From: Strigamia acuminata
Lineage: Eukaryota > Arthropoda > Chilopoda > Geophilomorpha > Linotaeniidae
Reading direction: 5' to 3'
Assembly (NCBI GenBank): GCA_949358305.1
Contig: CASHSZ010000028.1
Location: 29,001 to 93,000, forward strand
Length of the DNA: 64,000 nucleotides
Position numbers and translations under genes: made by a program. Of the stretch, positions 38,801 through 49,000 are shown in pieces. Below the pieces are notes generated by a model that searched no databases, had not been told where the DNA came from, and was given only the letters and a program-made list of their open reading frames with translations. Each line of letters starts with the position of its first letter. The stretch's first letter is position 1.

Positions 38801-38868
38801 AATACGAAAAGGTGAAAGAGGTCTCCCAAATATTATCATCAAAGACCAGAAGTAATCGAACTAAATGA
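35851..38868 (+). CDS. Gag-protease-thymidine kinase fusion polyprotein (BEL/Pao)
   Basis: Start: ATG at 35851 has A at -3 and G at +4; an upstream GTG at 35842 is in frame but unlikely. 1005 residues. About 40-95 is charged and helical, probably coiled coil. About 123-275 is a DUF1759-like BEL Gag core beginning LPKTDIAKFSGD. Three CCHC knuckles follow: C355-C358-H362-C367, C386-C389-H394-C399 and C405-C408-H412-C417. About 445-606 is the BEL aspartic protease region with D469-P-G-S, DVLLGSNAWW (570-579) and FGWILNG (600-606). Residues 607-768 form a linker without a clear domain. About 769-939 is a TK1-type kinase that would phosphorylate thymidine to dTMP: P-loop GPMYAGKTT (775-783), HD 816-817, IDEGQFFPD (844-852, E846 the expected catalytic base), VPLAESVVKL (888-897), zinc cysteines C901, C904, C933, C936, and Y929 in the lasso. 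The basic tail 940-1005 is unrecognised. No RT, RNase H or integrase. Odd points: DPG instead of DSG/DTG, and VD instead of GT in the LDGTF motif (873-876). Confidence 0.92.
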   Translation: MATLSAADLEEKEVIWKAKAQGAEDLLGSSVNILDGGELEAMQITVDQQLSDLADELKALKDESKREDYLAGLQRIEDIRTRVNLLKQRAKVSGKMAGQFGSHPGQNSSLNQTSASSRRNTRLPKTDIAKFSGDATEYRGFANLFESAVDQNTELSNVEKLIYLRSCCTGAAESAIKSYPITDDAYPLAKNTLESLFGSENTQRNAISKMIRESKPVFDLYPIEPLKALFTSLASAVRTMAQLSVSVDTTGTYLIPELLRKFPPEISQRFYRKHQGKVDDVNVFLDFVATEIQLAELSEESVLLKRAHLKKSEKFEKTSKETRERPTGTMSSFVTSENGKLSMNSKSNPNRKPACAYCDGDHAHANCDADLDVPARIEIVKKKRLCFNCLRYNHTAKECTVKFCCRLCGGRHHTSICNKNNKEKAITPKEENVSTNVSLTESVEIQLMVFTALFVKKNGDMYPVRGLLDPGSHRSYVTKRLVNKFRMQKIETLHTMTQCLLNKKPVPTTHDVFRFELQSRHGTKKTSILALETDTLPKVKGIIGAEAIKQVQSLGLEMAEIHPSESEDIDVLLGSNAWWKICQGGSRKINDELGLMETIFGWILNGRLKPNNPLEENMAACNISCMAVESKEEVISNQPENDENKIVQLIPKSLPNMNGEPGVNKQTDVTPSCFAASLSSGLEKEELDTTLQKTKKSFKDGGLVNRTPSSDMKPELRGRNQLESGRKNVELLTNQVPSLPKLCAIVRWSGNVILNFWKKKIDLSTNQKGIHLIIGPMYAGKTTKLLKLLEKEEKTSSLLIKHSNDDRYSKTEVVTHDGHRREAIATSSLTNAVEKTKLVKTIGIDEGQFFPDIFTFSNEMAEQKKKVIVAALDVDFKRKPFDQISELVPLAESVVKLQAKCYFCGDKAEFSRRISHETRVKMIGGIDKYKPTCRVCFSKPMKSLETKRKIINGIIRLSCMIVNRRIPPWIPNLIRQRIMPPRVEYEKVKEVSQILSSKTRSNRTK

Positions 38869-38903
38869 TGGGTTGTTCGCACTTTCTTTTCGCCGGCAAT
38901 CTA
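38869..38903 (+). other. Short gap before the 3' LTR, without an obvious polypurine tract
   Basis: These 35 bp between the stop codon and the 3' LTR are not purine-rich; they contain ACTTTCTTTTCGCCGGCAATCTA. A plus-strand primer, normally a purine run abutting the LTR, is thus not evident. In another frame the segment reads LFAGNLCC then stop across the LTR edge, which may be a trace of the end of a lost BEL pol gene; that is a weak inference. Confidence 0.45.
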
Positions 38904-40261
38904 TGTTGCTAGCAACATAAAGGAAAGCTGCTAAACGTCTTAAAAATTAGTCATCTGGAATTATTAAAAAGGGTTTTTAATATTTATCTTAGATTGGGAA
39001 TTTAATTAGACACTTATTTGAATATAAGTCTTCTTTGAGTTAGTTTGAGTGAATTTCTCAGTACTGGTTGATCTGACCGGATAAATCTGGGAAGAAAAGA
39101 GTTTTTACATTAGTTATTTATCCACTTAGAATTTATTTTCTATCTTGTTTACCTGTGTTATGCATGTTTTGATGTTTCCAAGTGTTTTCCTGTTTCCAGT
39201 CCACTATTGTCAATGTAGTGACAAGGTGTAATGATGCTCTCAGACAGCAAAAGGGTACTAGAATGAGAAATGTATGTTATTATCAGTTTTAAGCTGTTTC
39301 AATCAATTTCTGTTTGTTTTCTATATATTACTAACCAATTAAGCGTTTTGTTAACTTAGATTGTGTGTAGCCTGTCTAGTGAGCTAATTTCAAGCCTTTC
39401 TATCTTCCTGCAAGTGATCTCTGTTTACATTGTCGGCCATTACTGTGGGAGTGGTCTACTTGTATCTGTAAAGAGAGGAGAAAATGTTTAATCCCAAAGA
39501 GTTTTTGTGGGTTCTGATTAATAATTAATCACTTAATTATTATGCAATGTAAAAGTGTTAAGTTTAAGATTTATCTGTGTTGATTTATAACTTAACTTCT
39601 GCACTTACTGTAAAGTTGCCAGCTCATTGGTCTAAAATGTCTTTACTTATTCTTTTCTCTATTTTATGAGTTGTTCAGTGTGTTTTAGAGTGAATAATTT
39701 AGTTCTCAACGAGCATTGTGGTTAGAGACTGTTGTTAATGTATACTTTTGCATTTAATGTCAAATACTTGCTGTTAGGCTTATGTGTTTTCAACTATTAA
39801 CTTCTACGGTAGTTTTGTTGTGCCAGCAGTACTTATTTCTCTTTACAAGCACTTAGAGACCTCTGTAACTTTAAGTGCAAGTGTCCTTATACAATGTGGA
39901 GATAGTTACACTTGTTGTTTCTTATTATTGTTAAAGTGTGACTTCTTTGTAATATCCTCGTGATTCAATTGTAGTAGTCTTGTTAAGAATTTAGAGAATA
40001 AAATGGTTGCTTTTTATTTCTCTCCAAGTCTCATTTCTCTATACAACCAGAAAGCAATGTGCAGTGAGTAGAAAAATCCTCCTTCCTCCTCCTTGAACTC
40101 ACCAGTGGCAGATCATCATGTGAAGCAGCAAGTTCAAGTCCAGTGTTTGCATTTCTTCAAGTCTTTGGCCAACTTCTGTGTATCAATTTGTGCCAAGCAG
40201 CAGTCAAGTATTGCCGCCCCTCCTTCTGGCCTGGTTGTCGCCTGCGACCTTGCCAGAAACA
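38904..40261 (+). repeat. 3' LTR of the BEL-TK element, 1358 bp
   Basis: It starts with the same TGTTGCTAGCAACA palindrome and ends CCAGAAACA, then satellite resumes with CAAACACCAC. Reading it against 33673-35030 I find one substitution (A at 39323 against G at 34092) and no length change. A 67-codon frame running from this LTR into the satellite at 40262 is a junction artefact. Confidence 0.95.
39997..40002 (+). terminator. Polyadenylation signal in the 3' LTR
   Basis: AATAAA at the position equivalent to 34766. It is the probable signal for 3' end formation of the element's transcript, with cleavage expected some 10-30 bp further on. Confidence 0.6.
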
Positions 40262-40265
40262 CAAA
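40262..40265. repeat. Target-site duplication CAAA, right copy
   Basis: It matches 33669-33672. Removing the element plus one CAAA restores GCACAAACACCACAAG, the normal satellite sequence. Confidence 0.85.
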
Positions 40266-42670
40266 CACCACAAGACCAATGTCTCTGAATGTTTAGAAAT
40301 AGTGTTTAAATCTTAGTAGAAGCCTTCAATGTAAGTTTTAGCAACACCCAAGCAATAAATTTTGAAAAAAAAATTTTGAGCTTATTTCACATCGCAGTTG
40401 ACTTAGCACAAACACCACAAGACCAATGTCTCTGAATGTTCAGAAATAGTGTTTAAACCTTAGTAGAAGGCTCCAATGTAAGTTTTAGAAACATCCAACC
40501 AATGATTTGGGAGAATAGACTTTTGATCTCATCACAGTTGACTTAGCACAAACACCACAAGACCAATGTCTCTGAATGTTCAGAAATAGTGTTTAAACCT
40601 TAGTAGAAGGCTCCAATGTAAGTTTTAGAAACATCCAACCGATGATTTGGGAAAATAGACTTTTGATCTCATCACAGTTGACTTAGCACAAACACCAAAA
40701 GACCAATGTCTCTGAATGTTCAGAAATAGTGTTTAAACCTTAGTAGAAGGCTCCAATGTAAGTTTTAGAAACATCCAATCGATGATTTGGGAGAATAGAC
40801 TTTTGATCTCATCACAGTTGACTTAGCACAAACACCACAAGACCAATGTCTCTGAATGTTCAGAAATAGTATTTAAACCTTAGTAGAAGTCTTCAATGTA
40901 AGTTTTAGCAACATCCAAGCAATGATTTGGGAGAATAGACTTTTGATCTCATCACAGTTGACTTAGCACAAACACCACAAGTCCAATGTCTCTGAATGTT
41001 CAGAAATAGTGTTTAAACCTTAGTAGAAGGCTCCAATGTAAGTTTTAGAAACATCCAACCGATGATTTGGGAGAATAGACTTTTGATCTCATCACAGTTG
41101 ACTTAGCACAAACACCACAAGACCAATGTCTCTGAATGTTCAGAAATAGTGTTTAAACCTTAGTAGAAGGCTCCAATGTAAGTTTTAGAAACATCCAACC
41201 GATGATTTGGTTGAATAGACTTTTGATCTCATCACAGTTGACTTAGCACAAACACCACAAGTCCAATGTCTCTGAATTTTCAGAAATAGTGTTTAAACCT
41301 TAGTAGCAGCCTTCAATATAAGTTTTAGCAACACCCAAGCATTAAATTTTGAAAAAAAAATTTTGAGCTCATTTCACATCGCAGTTGACTTAGCACAAAC
41401 ACCACAAGACCAATGTCTCTGAATGTTCAGAAATAGTGTTTAAACCTTAGTAGAAGCCTTCAATATAAGTTTTAGCAACACCCAAGCAATAAATTTTGAA
41501 AAAAAAATTTTGAGCTCATTTCACATCGCAGTTGACTTAGCACAAACACCACAAGACCAATGTCTCTGAATGTTCAGAAATAGTGTTTAAACCTTAGTAG
41601 AAGCCTTCAATATAAGTTTTAGCAACACCCAAGCAATAAATTTTGAAAAAAAAATTTTGAGCTTATTTTACATCACAGTTGACTTAGCACAAACACCACA
41701 AGACCAATGTCTCTGAATGTTCAGAAATAGTGTTTAAACCTTAGTAGAAGCCTTCAATATAAGTTTTAGCAACTCCCAAGCAATAAATTTTGAAAAAAAA
41801 ATTTTGAGCTCATTTCACATCGCAGTTGACTTAGCACAAACACCACAAGTCCAATGTCTCTGAATGTTCAGAAATAGTGTTTAAACCTTAGTAGAAGGCT
41901 CCAATGTAAGTTTTAGAAACATCCAACCGATGATTTGGGAGAATAGACTTTTGATCTCATCACAGTTGACTTAGCACAAACACCACAAGACTAATGTCTC
42001 TGAATGTTTAGAAATAGTGTTTAAACCTTAGTAGAAGCCTTCAATGTAAGTTTTAGCAACACCCAAGCAATAAATTTTGAAAAAAAAATTTTGAGCTTAT
42101 TTCACATCGCAGTTGACTTAGCACAAACACCACAAGACCAATGTCTCTGAATGTTCAGAAATAGTGTTTAAACCTTAGTAGAAGGCTCCAATGTAAGTTT
42201 TAGAAACATCCAACCGATGATTTGGGAGAATAGACTTTTGATCTCATCACAGTTGACTTAGCACAAACACCACAAGACCAATGTCTCTGAATGTTCAGAA
42301 ATAGTGTTTAAACCTTAGTAGAAGGCTCCAATGTAAGTTTTAGAAACATCCAACCAATGATTTGGGAGAATAGACTTTTGATCTCATCACAGTTGACTTA
42401 GCACAAACACCACAAGACCAATGTCTCTGAATGTTCAGAAATAGTGTTTAAACCTTAGTAGAAGGCTCCAATGTAAGTTGTAGAAACATCCAACCGATGA
42501 TTTGGGAGAATAGACTTTTGATCTCATCACAGTTGACTTAGCACAAACACCACAAGACCAATGTCTCTGAATGTTCAGAAATAGTGTTTAAACCTTAGTA
42601 GAAGGCTCCAATGTAAGTTTTAGAAACATCCAACCAATGATTTGGGAGAATAGACTTTTGATCTCATCAC

Positions 42671-43490
42671 AGTTGACTTTGTTTAAACCTTAGTAGAAGG
42701 CTCCAATGTAAGTTTTAGAAACATCCAACCGATGATTTGGGAGAATAGACTTTTGATCTCATCACAGTTGACTTAGCACAAACACCACAAGACCAATGTC
42801 TCTGAATGTTCAGAAATAGTGTTTAAACCTTAGTAGAAGGCTCCAATGTAAGTTTTAGAAACATCCAACCAATGATTTGGGAGAATAGACTTTTGATCTC
42901 ATCACAGTTGACTTAGCACAAACACCACAAGACCAATGTCTCTGAATGTTCAGAAATAGTGTTTAAACCTTAGTAGAAGGCTCCAATGTAAGTTTTAGAA
43001 ACATCCAACCGATGATTTGGGAGAATAGACTTTTGATCTCATCACAGTTGACTTAGCACAAACACCACAAGACCAATGTCTCTGAATGTTTAGAAATAGT
43101 GTTTAAACCTTAGTAGAAGCCTTCAATGTAAGTTTTAGCAACACCCAAGCAATAAATTTTGAAAAAAAAATTTTCAGCTTATTTCACATCGCAGTTGACT
43201 TAGCACAAACACCACAAGACCAATGTCTCTGAATGTTCAGAAATAGTGTTTAAACCTTAGTAGAAGGCTCCAATGTAAGTTTTAGAAACATCCAACCGAT
43301 GATTTGGGAGAATAGACTTTTGATCTCATCACAGTTGACTTAGCACAAACACCACAAGACCAATGTCTCTGAATGTTCAGAAATAGTGTTTAAACCTTAG
43401 TAGAAGGCTCCAATGTAAGTTTTAGAAACATCCAACCAATGATTTGGGAGAATAGACTTTTGATCTCATCACAGTTGACTTTGTTTAAAC
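42671..43490. repeat. Duplicated deletion junction in the satellite, 802-bp period
   Basis: AGTTGACTT joins directly to TGTTTAAACC at 42671 and again at 43473, skipping the 45 bp that normally intervene. The 802-bp spacing equals five A plus one B monomer minus the 45-bp loss, so a single deletion event was copied once with its neighbourhood as a six-monomer unit. Confidence 0.85.
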
Positions 43491-46029
43491 CTTAGTAGAA
43501 GGCTCCAATGTAAGTTTTAGAAACATCCAACCGATGATTTGGGAGAATAGACTTTTGATCTCATCACAGTTGACTTAGCACAAACACCACAAGACCAATG
43601 TCTCTGAATGTTCAGAAATAGTGTTTAAACCTTAGTAGAAGGCTCCAATGTAAGTTTTAGAAACATCCAACCAATGATTTGGGAGAATAGACTTTTGATC
43701 TCATCACAGTTGACTTAGCACAAACACCACAAGACCAATGTCTCTGAATGTTCAGAAATAGTGTTTAAACCTTAGTAGAAGGCTCCAATGTAAGTTTTAG
43801 AAACATCCAACCGATGATTTGGGAGAATAGACTTTTGATCTCATCACAGTTGACTTAGCACAAACACCACAAGTCCAATGTCTCTGAATGTTCAGAAATA
43901 GTGTTTAAACCTTAGTAGAAGGCTCCAATGTAAGTTGTAGAAACATCCAACCGATGATTTGGGAGAATAGACTTTTGATCTCATCACAGTTGACTTAGCA
44001 CAAACACCACAAGACCAATGTCTCTGAATGTTTAGAAATAGTGTTTAAACCTTAGTAGAAGCCTTCAATGTAAGTTTTAGCAACACCCAAGCAATAAATT
44101 TTGAAAAAAAAATTTTCAGCTTATTTCACATCGCAGTTGACTTAGCACAAACACCACAAGACCAATGTCTCTGAATGTTCAGAAATAGTGTTTAAACCTT
44201 AGTAGAAGGCTCCAATGTAAGTTTTAGAAACATCCAACCGATGATTTGGGAGAATAGACTTTTGATCTCATCACAGTTGACTTAGCACAAACACCACAAG
44301 ACCAATGTCTCTGAATGTTCAGAAATAGTGTTTAAACCTTAGTAGAAGGCTCCAATGTAAGTTTTAGAAACATCCAACCAATGATTTGGGAGAATAGACT
44401 TTTGATCTCATCACAGTTGACTTAGCACAAACACCACAAGACCAATGTCTCTGAATGTTCAGAAATAGTGTTTAAACCTTAGTAGAAGGCTCCAATGTAA
44501 GTTTTAGAAACATCCAACCGATGATTTGGGAGAATAGACTTTTGATCTCATCACAGTTGACTTAGCACAAACACCACAAGTCCAATGTCTCTGAATGTTC
44601 AGAAATAGTGTTTAAACCTTAGTAGAAGCCTTCAATATAAGTTTTAGCAACACCCAAGCAATAAATTTTGAAAAAAAAATTTTGAGCTCATTTCACATCG
44701 CAGTTGACTTAGCACAAACACCACAAGACCAATGTCTCTGAATGTTCAGAAATAGTGTTTAAACCTTAGTAGAAGCCTTCAATATAAGTTTTAGCAACAC
44801 CCAAGCAATAAATTTTGAAAAAAAAATTTTGAGCTTATTTTACATCACAGTTGACTTAGCACAAACACCACAAGACCAATGTCTCTGAATGTTCAGAAAT
44901 AGTGTTTAAACCTTAGTAGAAGGCTCCAATGTAAGTTTTAGAAACATCCAACCGATGATTTGGGAGAATAGACTTTTGATCTCATCACAGTTGACTTAGC
45001 ACAAACACCACAAGACCAATGTCTCTGAATGTTCAGAAATAGTGTTTAAACCCTAGTAGAAAGCTCCAATGTAAGTTTTAGAAACATCCAACCAATGATT
45101 TGGGAGAATAGACTTTTGATCTCATCACAGTTGACTTAGCACAAACACCACAAGACCAATGTCTCTGAATGTTCAGAAATAGTGTTTAAACCTTAGTAGA
45201 AGGCTCCAATGTAAGTTTTAGAAACATCCAACCGATGATTTGGGAAAATAGACTTTTGATCTCATCACAGTTGACTTAGCACAAACACCAAAAGACCAAT
45301 GTCTCTGAATGTTCAGAAATAGTGTTTAAACCTTAGTAGAAGGCTCCAATGTAAGTTTTAGAAACATCCAACCGATGATTTGGGAGAATAGACTTTTGAT
45401 CTCATCACAGTTGACTTAGCACAAACACCACAAGACCAATGTCTCTGAATGTTCAGAAATAGTGTTTAAACCTTAGTAGAAGGCTCCAATGTAAGTTTTA
45501 GAAACATCCAACCGATGATTTGAGAGAATAGACTTTTGATCTCATCACAGTTGACTTAGCACAAACACCATAAGTCCAATGTCTCTGAATGTTCAGAAAT
45601 AGTGTTTAAACCTTAGTAGAAGGCTCCAATGTAAGTTTTAGAAACATCCAACCGATGATTTGGGAGAATAGACTTTTGATCTCATCACAGTTGACTTAGC
45701 ACAAACACCACAAGACCAATGTCTCTGAATGTTCAGAAATAGTGTTTAAACCTTAGTAGAAGGCTCCAATGTAAGTTTTAGAAACATCCAACCGATGATT
45801 TGGTTGAATAGACTTTTGATCTCATCACAGTTGACTTAGCACAAACACCACAAGTCCAATGTCTCTGAATTTTCAGAAATAGTGTTTAAACCTTAGTAGA
45901 AGCCTTCAATATAAGTTTTAGCAACACCCAAGCAATAAATTTTGAAAAAAAAATTTTGAGCTCATTTTACATCGCAGTTGACTTAGCACAAACACCACAA
46001 GACCAATGTCTCTGAATGTTCAGAAATAG

Positions 46030-49000
46030 TGTTTAAACCTTAGTAGAAGCCTTCAATATAAGTTTTAGCAACACCCAAGCAATAAATTTTGAAAAAAAAA
46101 TTTTGAGCTTATTTTACATCACAGTTGACTTAGCACAAACACCACAAGACCAATGTCTCTGAATGTTCAGAAATAGTGTTTAAACCTTAGTAGAAGCCTT
46201 CAATATAAGTTTTAGCAACACCCAAGCAATAAATTTTGAAAAAAAAATTTTGAGCTCATTTCACATCGCAGTTGACTTAGCACAAACACCACAAGTCCAA
46301 TGTCTCTGAATGTTCAGAAATAGTGTTTAAACCTTAGTAGAAGGCTCCAATGTAAGTTTTAGAAACATCCAACCGATGATTTGGGAGAATAGACTTTTGA
46401 TCTCATCACAGTTGACTTAGCACAAACACCACAAGACTAATGTCTCTGAATGTTTAGAAATAGTGTTTAAACCTTAGTAGAAGCCTTCAATGTAAGTTTT
46501 AGCAACACCCAAGCAATAAATTTTGAAAAAAAAATTTTGAGCTTATTTCACATCGCAGTTGACTTAGCACAAACACCACAAGACCAATGTCTCTGAATGT
46601 TCAGAAATAGTGTTTAAACCTTAGTAGAAGGCTCCAATGTAAGTTTTAGAAACATCCAACCGATGATTTGGGAGAATAGACTTTTGATCTCATCACAGTT
46701 GACTTAGCACAAACACCACAAGACCAATGTCTCTGAATGTTCAGAAATAGTGTTTAAACCTTAGTAGAAGGCTCCAATGTAAGTTTTAGAAACATCCAAC
46801 CAATGATTTGGGAGAATAGACTTTTGATCTCATCACAGTTGACTTAGCACAAACACCACAAGACCAATGTCTCTGAATGTTCAGAAATAGTGTTTAAACC
46901 TTAGTAGAAGGCTCCAATGTAAGTTGTAGAAACATCCAACCGATGATTTGGGAGAATAGACTTTTGATCTCATCACAGTTGACTTAGCACAAACACCACA
47001 AGACCAATGTCTCTGAATGTTCAGAAATAGTATTTAAACCTTAGTAGAAGTCTTCAATGTAAGTTTTAGCAACATCCAAGCAATGATTTGGGAGAATAGA
47101 CTTTTGATCTCATCACAGTTGACTTAGCACAAACACCATAAGTCCAATGTCTCTGAATGTTCAGAAATAGTGTTTAAACCTTAGTAGAAGGCTCCAATGT
47201 AAGTTTTAGAAACATCCAACCGATGATTTGGGAGAATAGACTTTTGATCTCATCACAGTTGACTTAGCACAAACACCACAAGACCAATGTCTCTGAATGT
47301 TCAGAAATAGTGTTTAAACCTTAGTAGAAGGCTCCAATGTAAGTTTTAGAAACATCCAACCGATGATTTGGTTGAATAGACTTTTGATCTCATCACAGTT
47401 GACTTAGCACAAACACCACAAGTCCAATGTCTCTGAATTTTCAGAAATAGTGTTTAAACCTTAGTAGCAGCCTTCAATATAAGTTTTAGCAACACCCAAG
47501 CATTAAATTTTGAAAAAAAAATTTTGAGCTCATTTCACATCGCAGTTGACTTAGCACAAACACCACAAGACCAATGTCTCTGAATGTTCAGAAATAGTGT
47601 TTAAACCTTAGTAGAAGCCTTCAATATAAGTTTTAGCAACACCCAAGCAATAAATTTTGAAAAAAAAATTTTGAGCTCATTTCACATCGCAGTTGACTTA
47701 GCACAAACACCACAAGACCAATGTCTCTGAATGTTCAGAAATAGTGTTTAAACCTTAGTAGAAGCCTTCAATATAAGTTTTAGCAACACCCAAGCAATAA
47801 ATTTTGAAAAAAAAATTTTGAGCTTATTTTACATCACAGTTGACTTAGCACAAACACCACAAGACCAATGTCTCTGAATGTTCAGAAATAGTGTTTAAAC
47901 CTTAGTAGAAGCCTTCAATATAAGTTTTAGCAACACCCAAGCAATAAATTTTGAAAAAAAAATTTTGAGCTCATTTCACATCGCAGTTGACTTAGCACAA
48001 ACACCACAAGTCCAATGTCTCTGAATGTTCAGAAATAGTGTTTAAACCTTAGTAGAAGGCTCCAATGTAAGTTTTAGAAACATCCAACCGATGATTTGGG
48101 AGAATAGACTTTTGATCTCATCACAGTTGACTTAGCACAAACACCACAAGACTAATGTCTCTGAATGTTTAGAAATAGTGTTTAAACCTTAGTAGAAGCC
48201 TTCAATGTAAGTTTTAGCAACACCCAAGCAATAAATTTTGAAAAAAAAATTTTGAGCTTATTTCACATCGCAGTTGACTTAGCACAAACACCACAAGACC
48301 AATGTCTCTGAATGTTCAGAAATAGTGTTTAAACCTTAGTAGAAGGCTCCAATGTAAGTTTTAGAAACATCCAACCGATGATTTGGGAGAATAGACTTTT
48401 GATCTCATCACAGTTGACTTAGCACAAACACCACAAGACCAATGTCTCTGAATGTTCAGAAATAGTGTTTAAACCTTAGTAGAAGGCTCCAATGTAAGTT
48501 TTAGAAACATCCAACCAATGATTTGGGAGAATAGACTTTTGATCTCATCACAGTTGACTTAGCACAAACACCACAAGACCAATGTCTCTGAATGTTCAGA
48601 AATAGTGTTTAAACCTTAGTAGAAGGCTCCAATGTAAGTTGTAGAAACATCCAACCGATGATTTGGGAGAATAGACTTTTGATCTCATCACAGTTGACTT
48701 AGCACAAACACCACAAGACCAATGTCTCTGAATGTTTAGAAATAGTGTTTAAACCTTAGTAGAAGCCTTCAATGTAAGTTTTAGCAACACCCAAGCAATA
48801 AATTTTGAAAAAAAAATTTTGAGCTCATTTCACATCGCAGTTGACTTAGCACAAACACCACAAGTCCAATGTCTCTGAATGTTCAGAAATAGTGTTTAAA
48901 CCTTAGTAGAAGGCTCCAATGTAAGTTTTAGAAACATCCAACCGATGATTTGGGAGAATAGACTTTTGATCTCATCACAGTTGACTTAGCACAAACACCA

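Larger units (their letters stand above)
33673..40261 (+). mobile_element. BEL/Pao-type LTR element carrying Gag, protease and thymidine kinase
   Basis: This is a complete 6589-bp LTR element: 1358-bp LTR, 820-bp leader, one 1005-codon frame, a 35-bp gap and a second 1358-bp LTR, bounded by a CAAA duplication. Gag and protease features identify BEL/Pao. Reverse transcriptase, RNase H and integrase are absent and a TK1-type thymidine kinase occupies their place in frame. The element is therefore non-autonomous and would need Pol from a relative. By eye the LTRs differ at one position (G at 34092, A at 39323), which implies a very recent insertion. Uninterrupted paralogous target sites exist at 26970 and 30384 in the satellite. 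I know of no described BEL element with this content, but I could not search. Confidence 0.93.

Noticed and set aside
33673-40261. Possibility that the element is a host TK1 retrogene sitting next to an unrelated gag relic
   Set aside because: Kinase and Gag-protease share one open frame from 35851 to 38868, the kinase has no start codon of its own just before the P-loop, and both lie between matching LTRs.
40093-40296. 67-codon plus-strand frame
   Set aside because: It begins in the 3' LTR and ends in satellite; a junction artefact duplicating the LTR part of the 5' copy.
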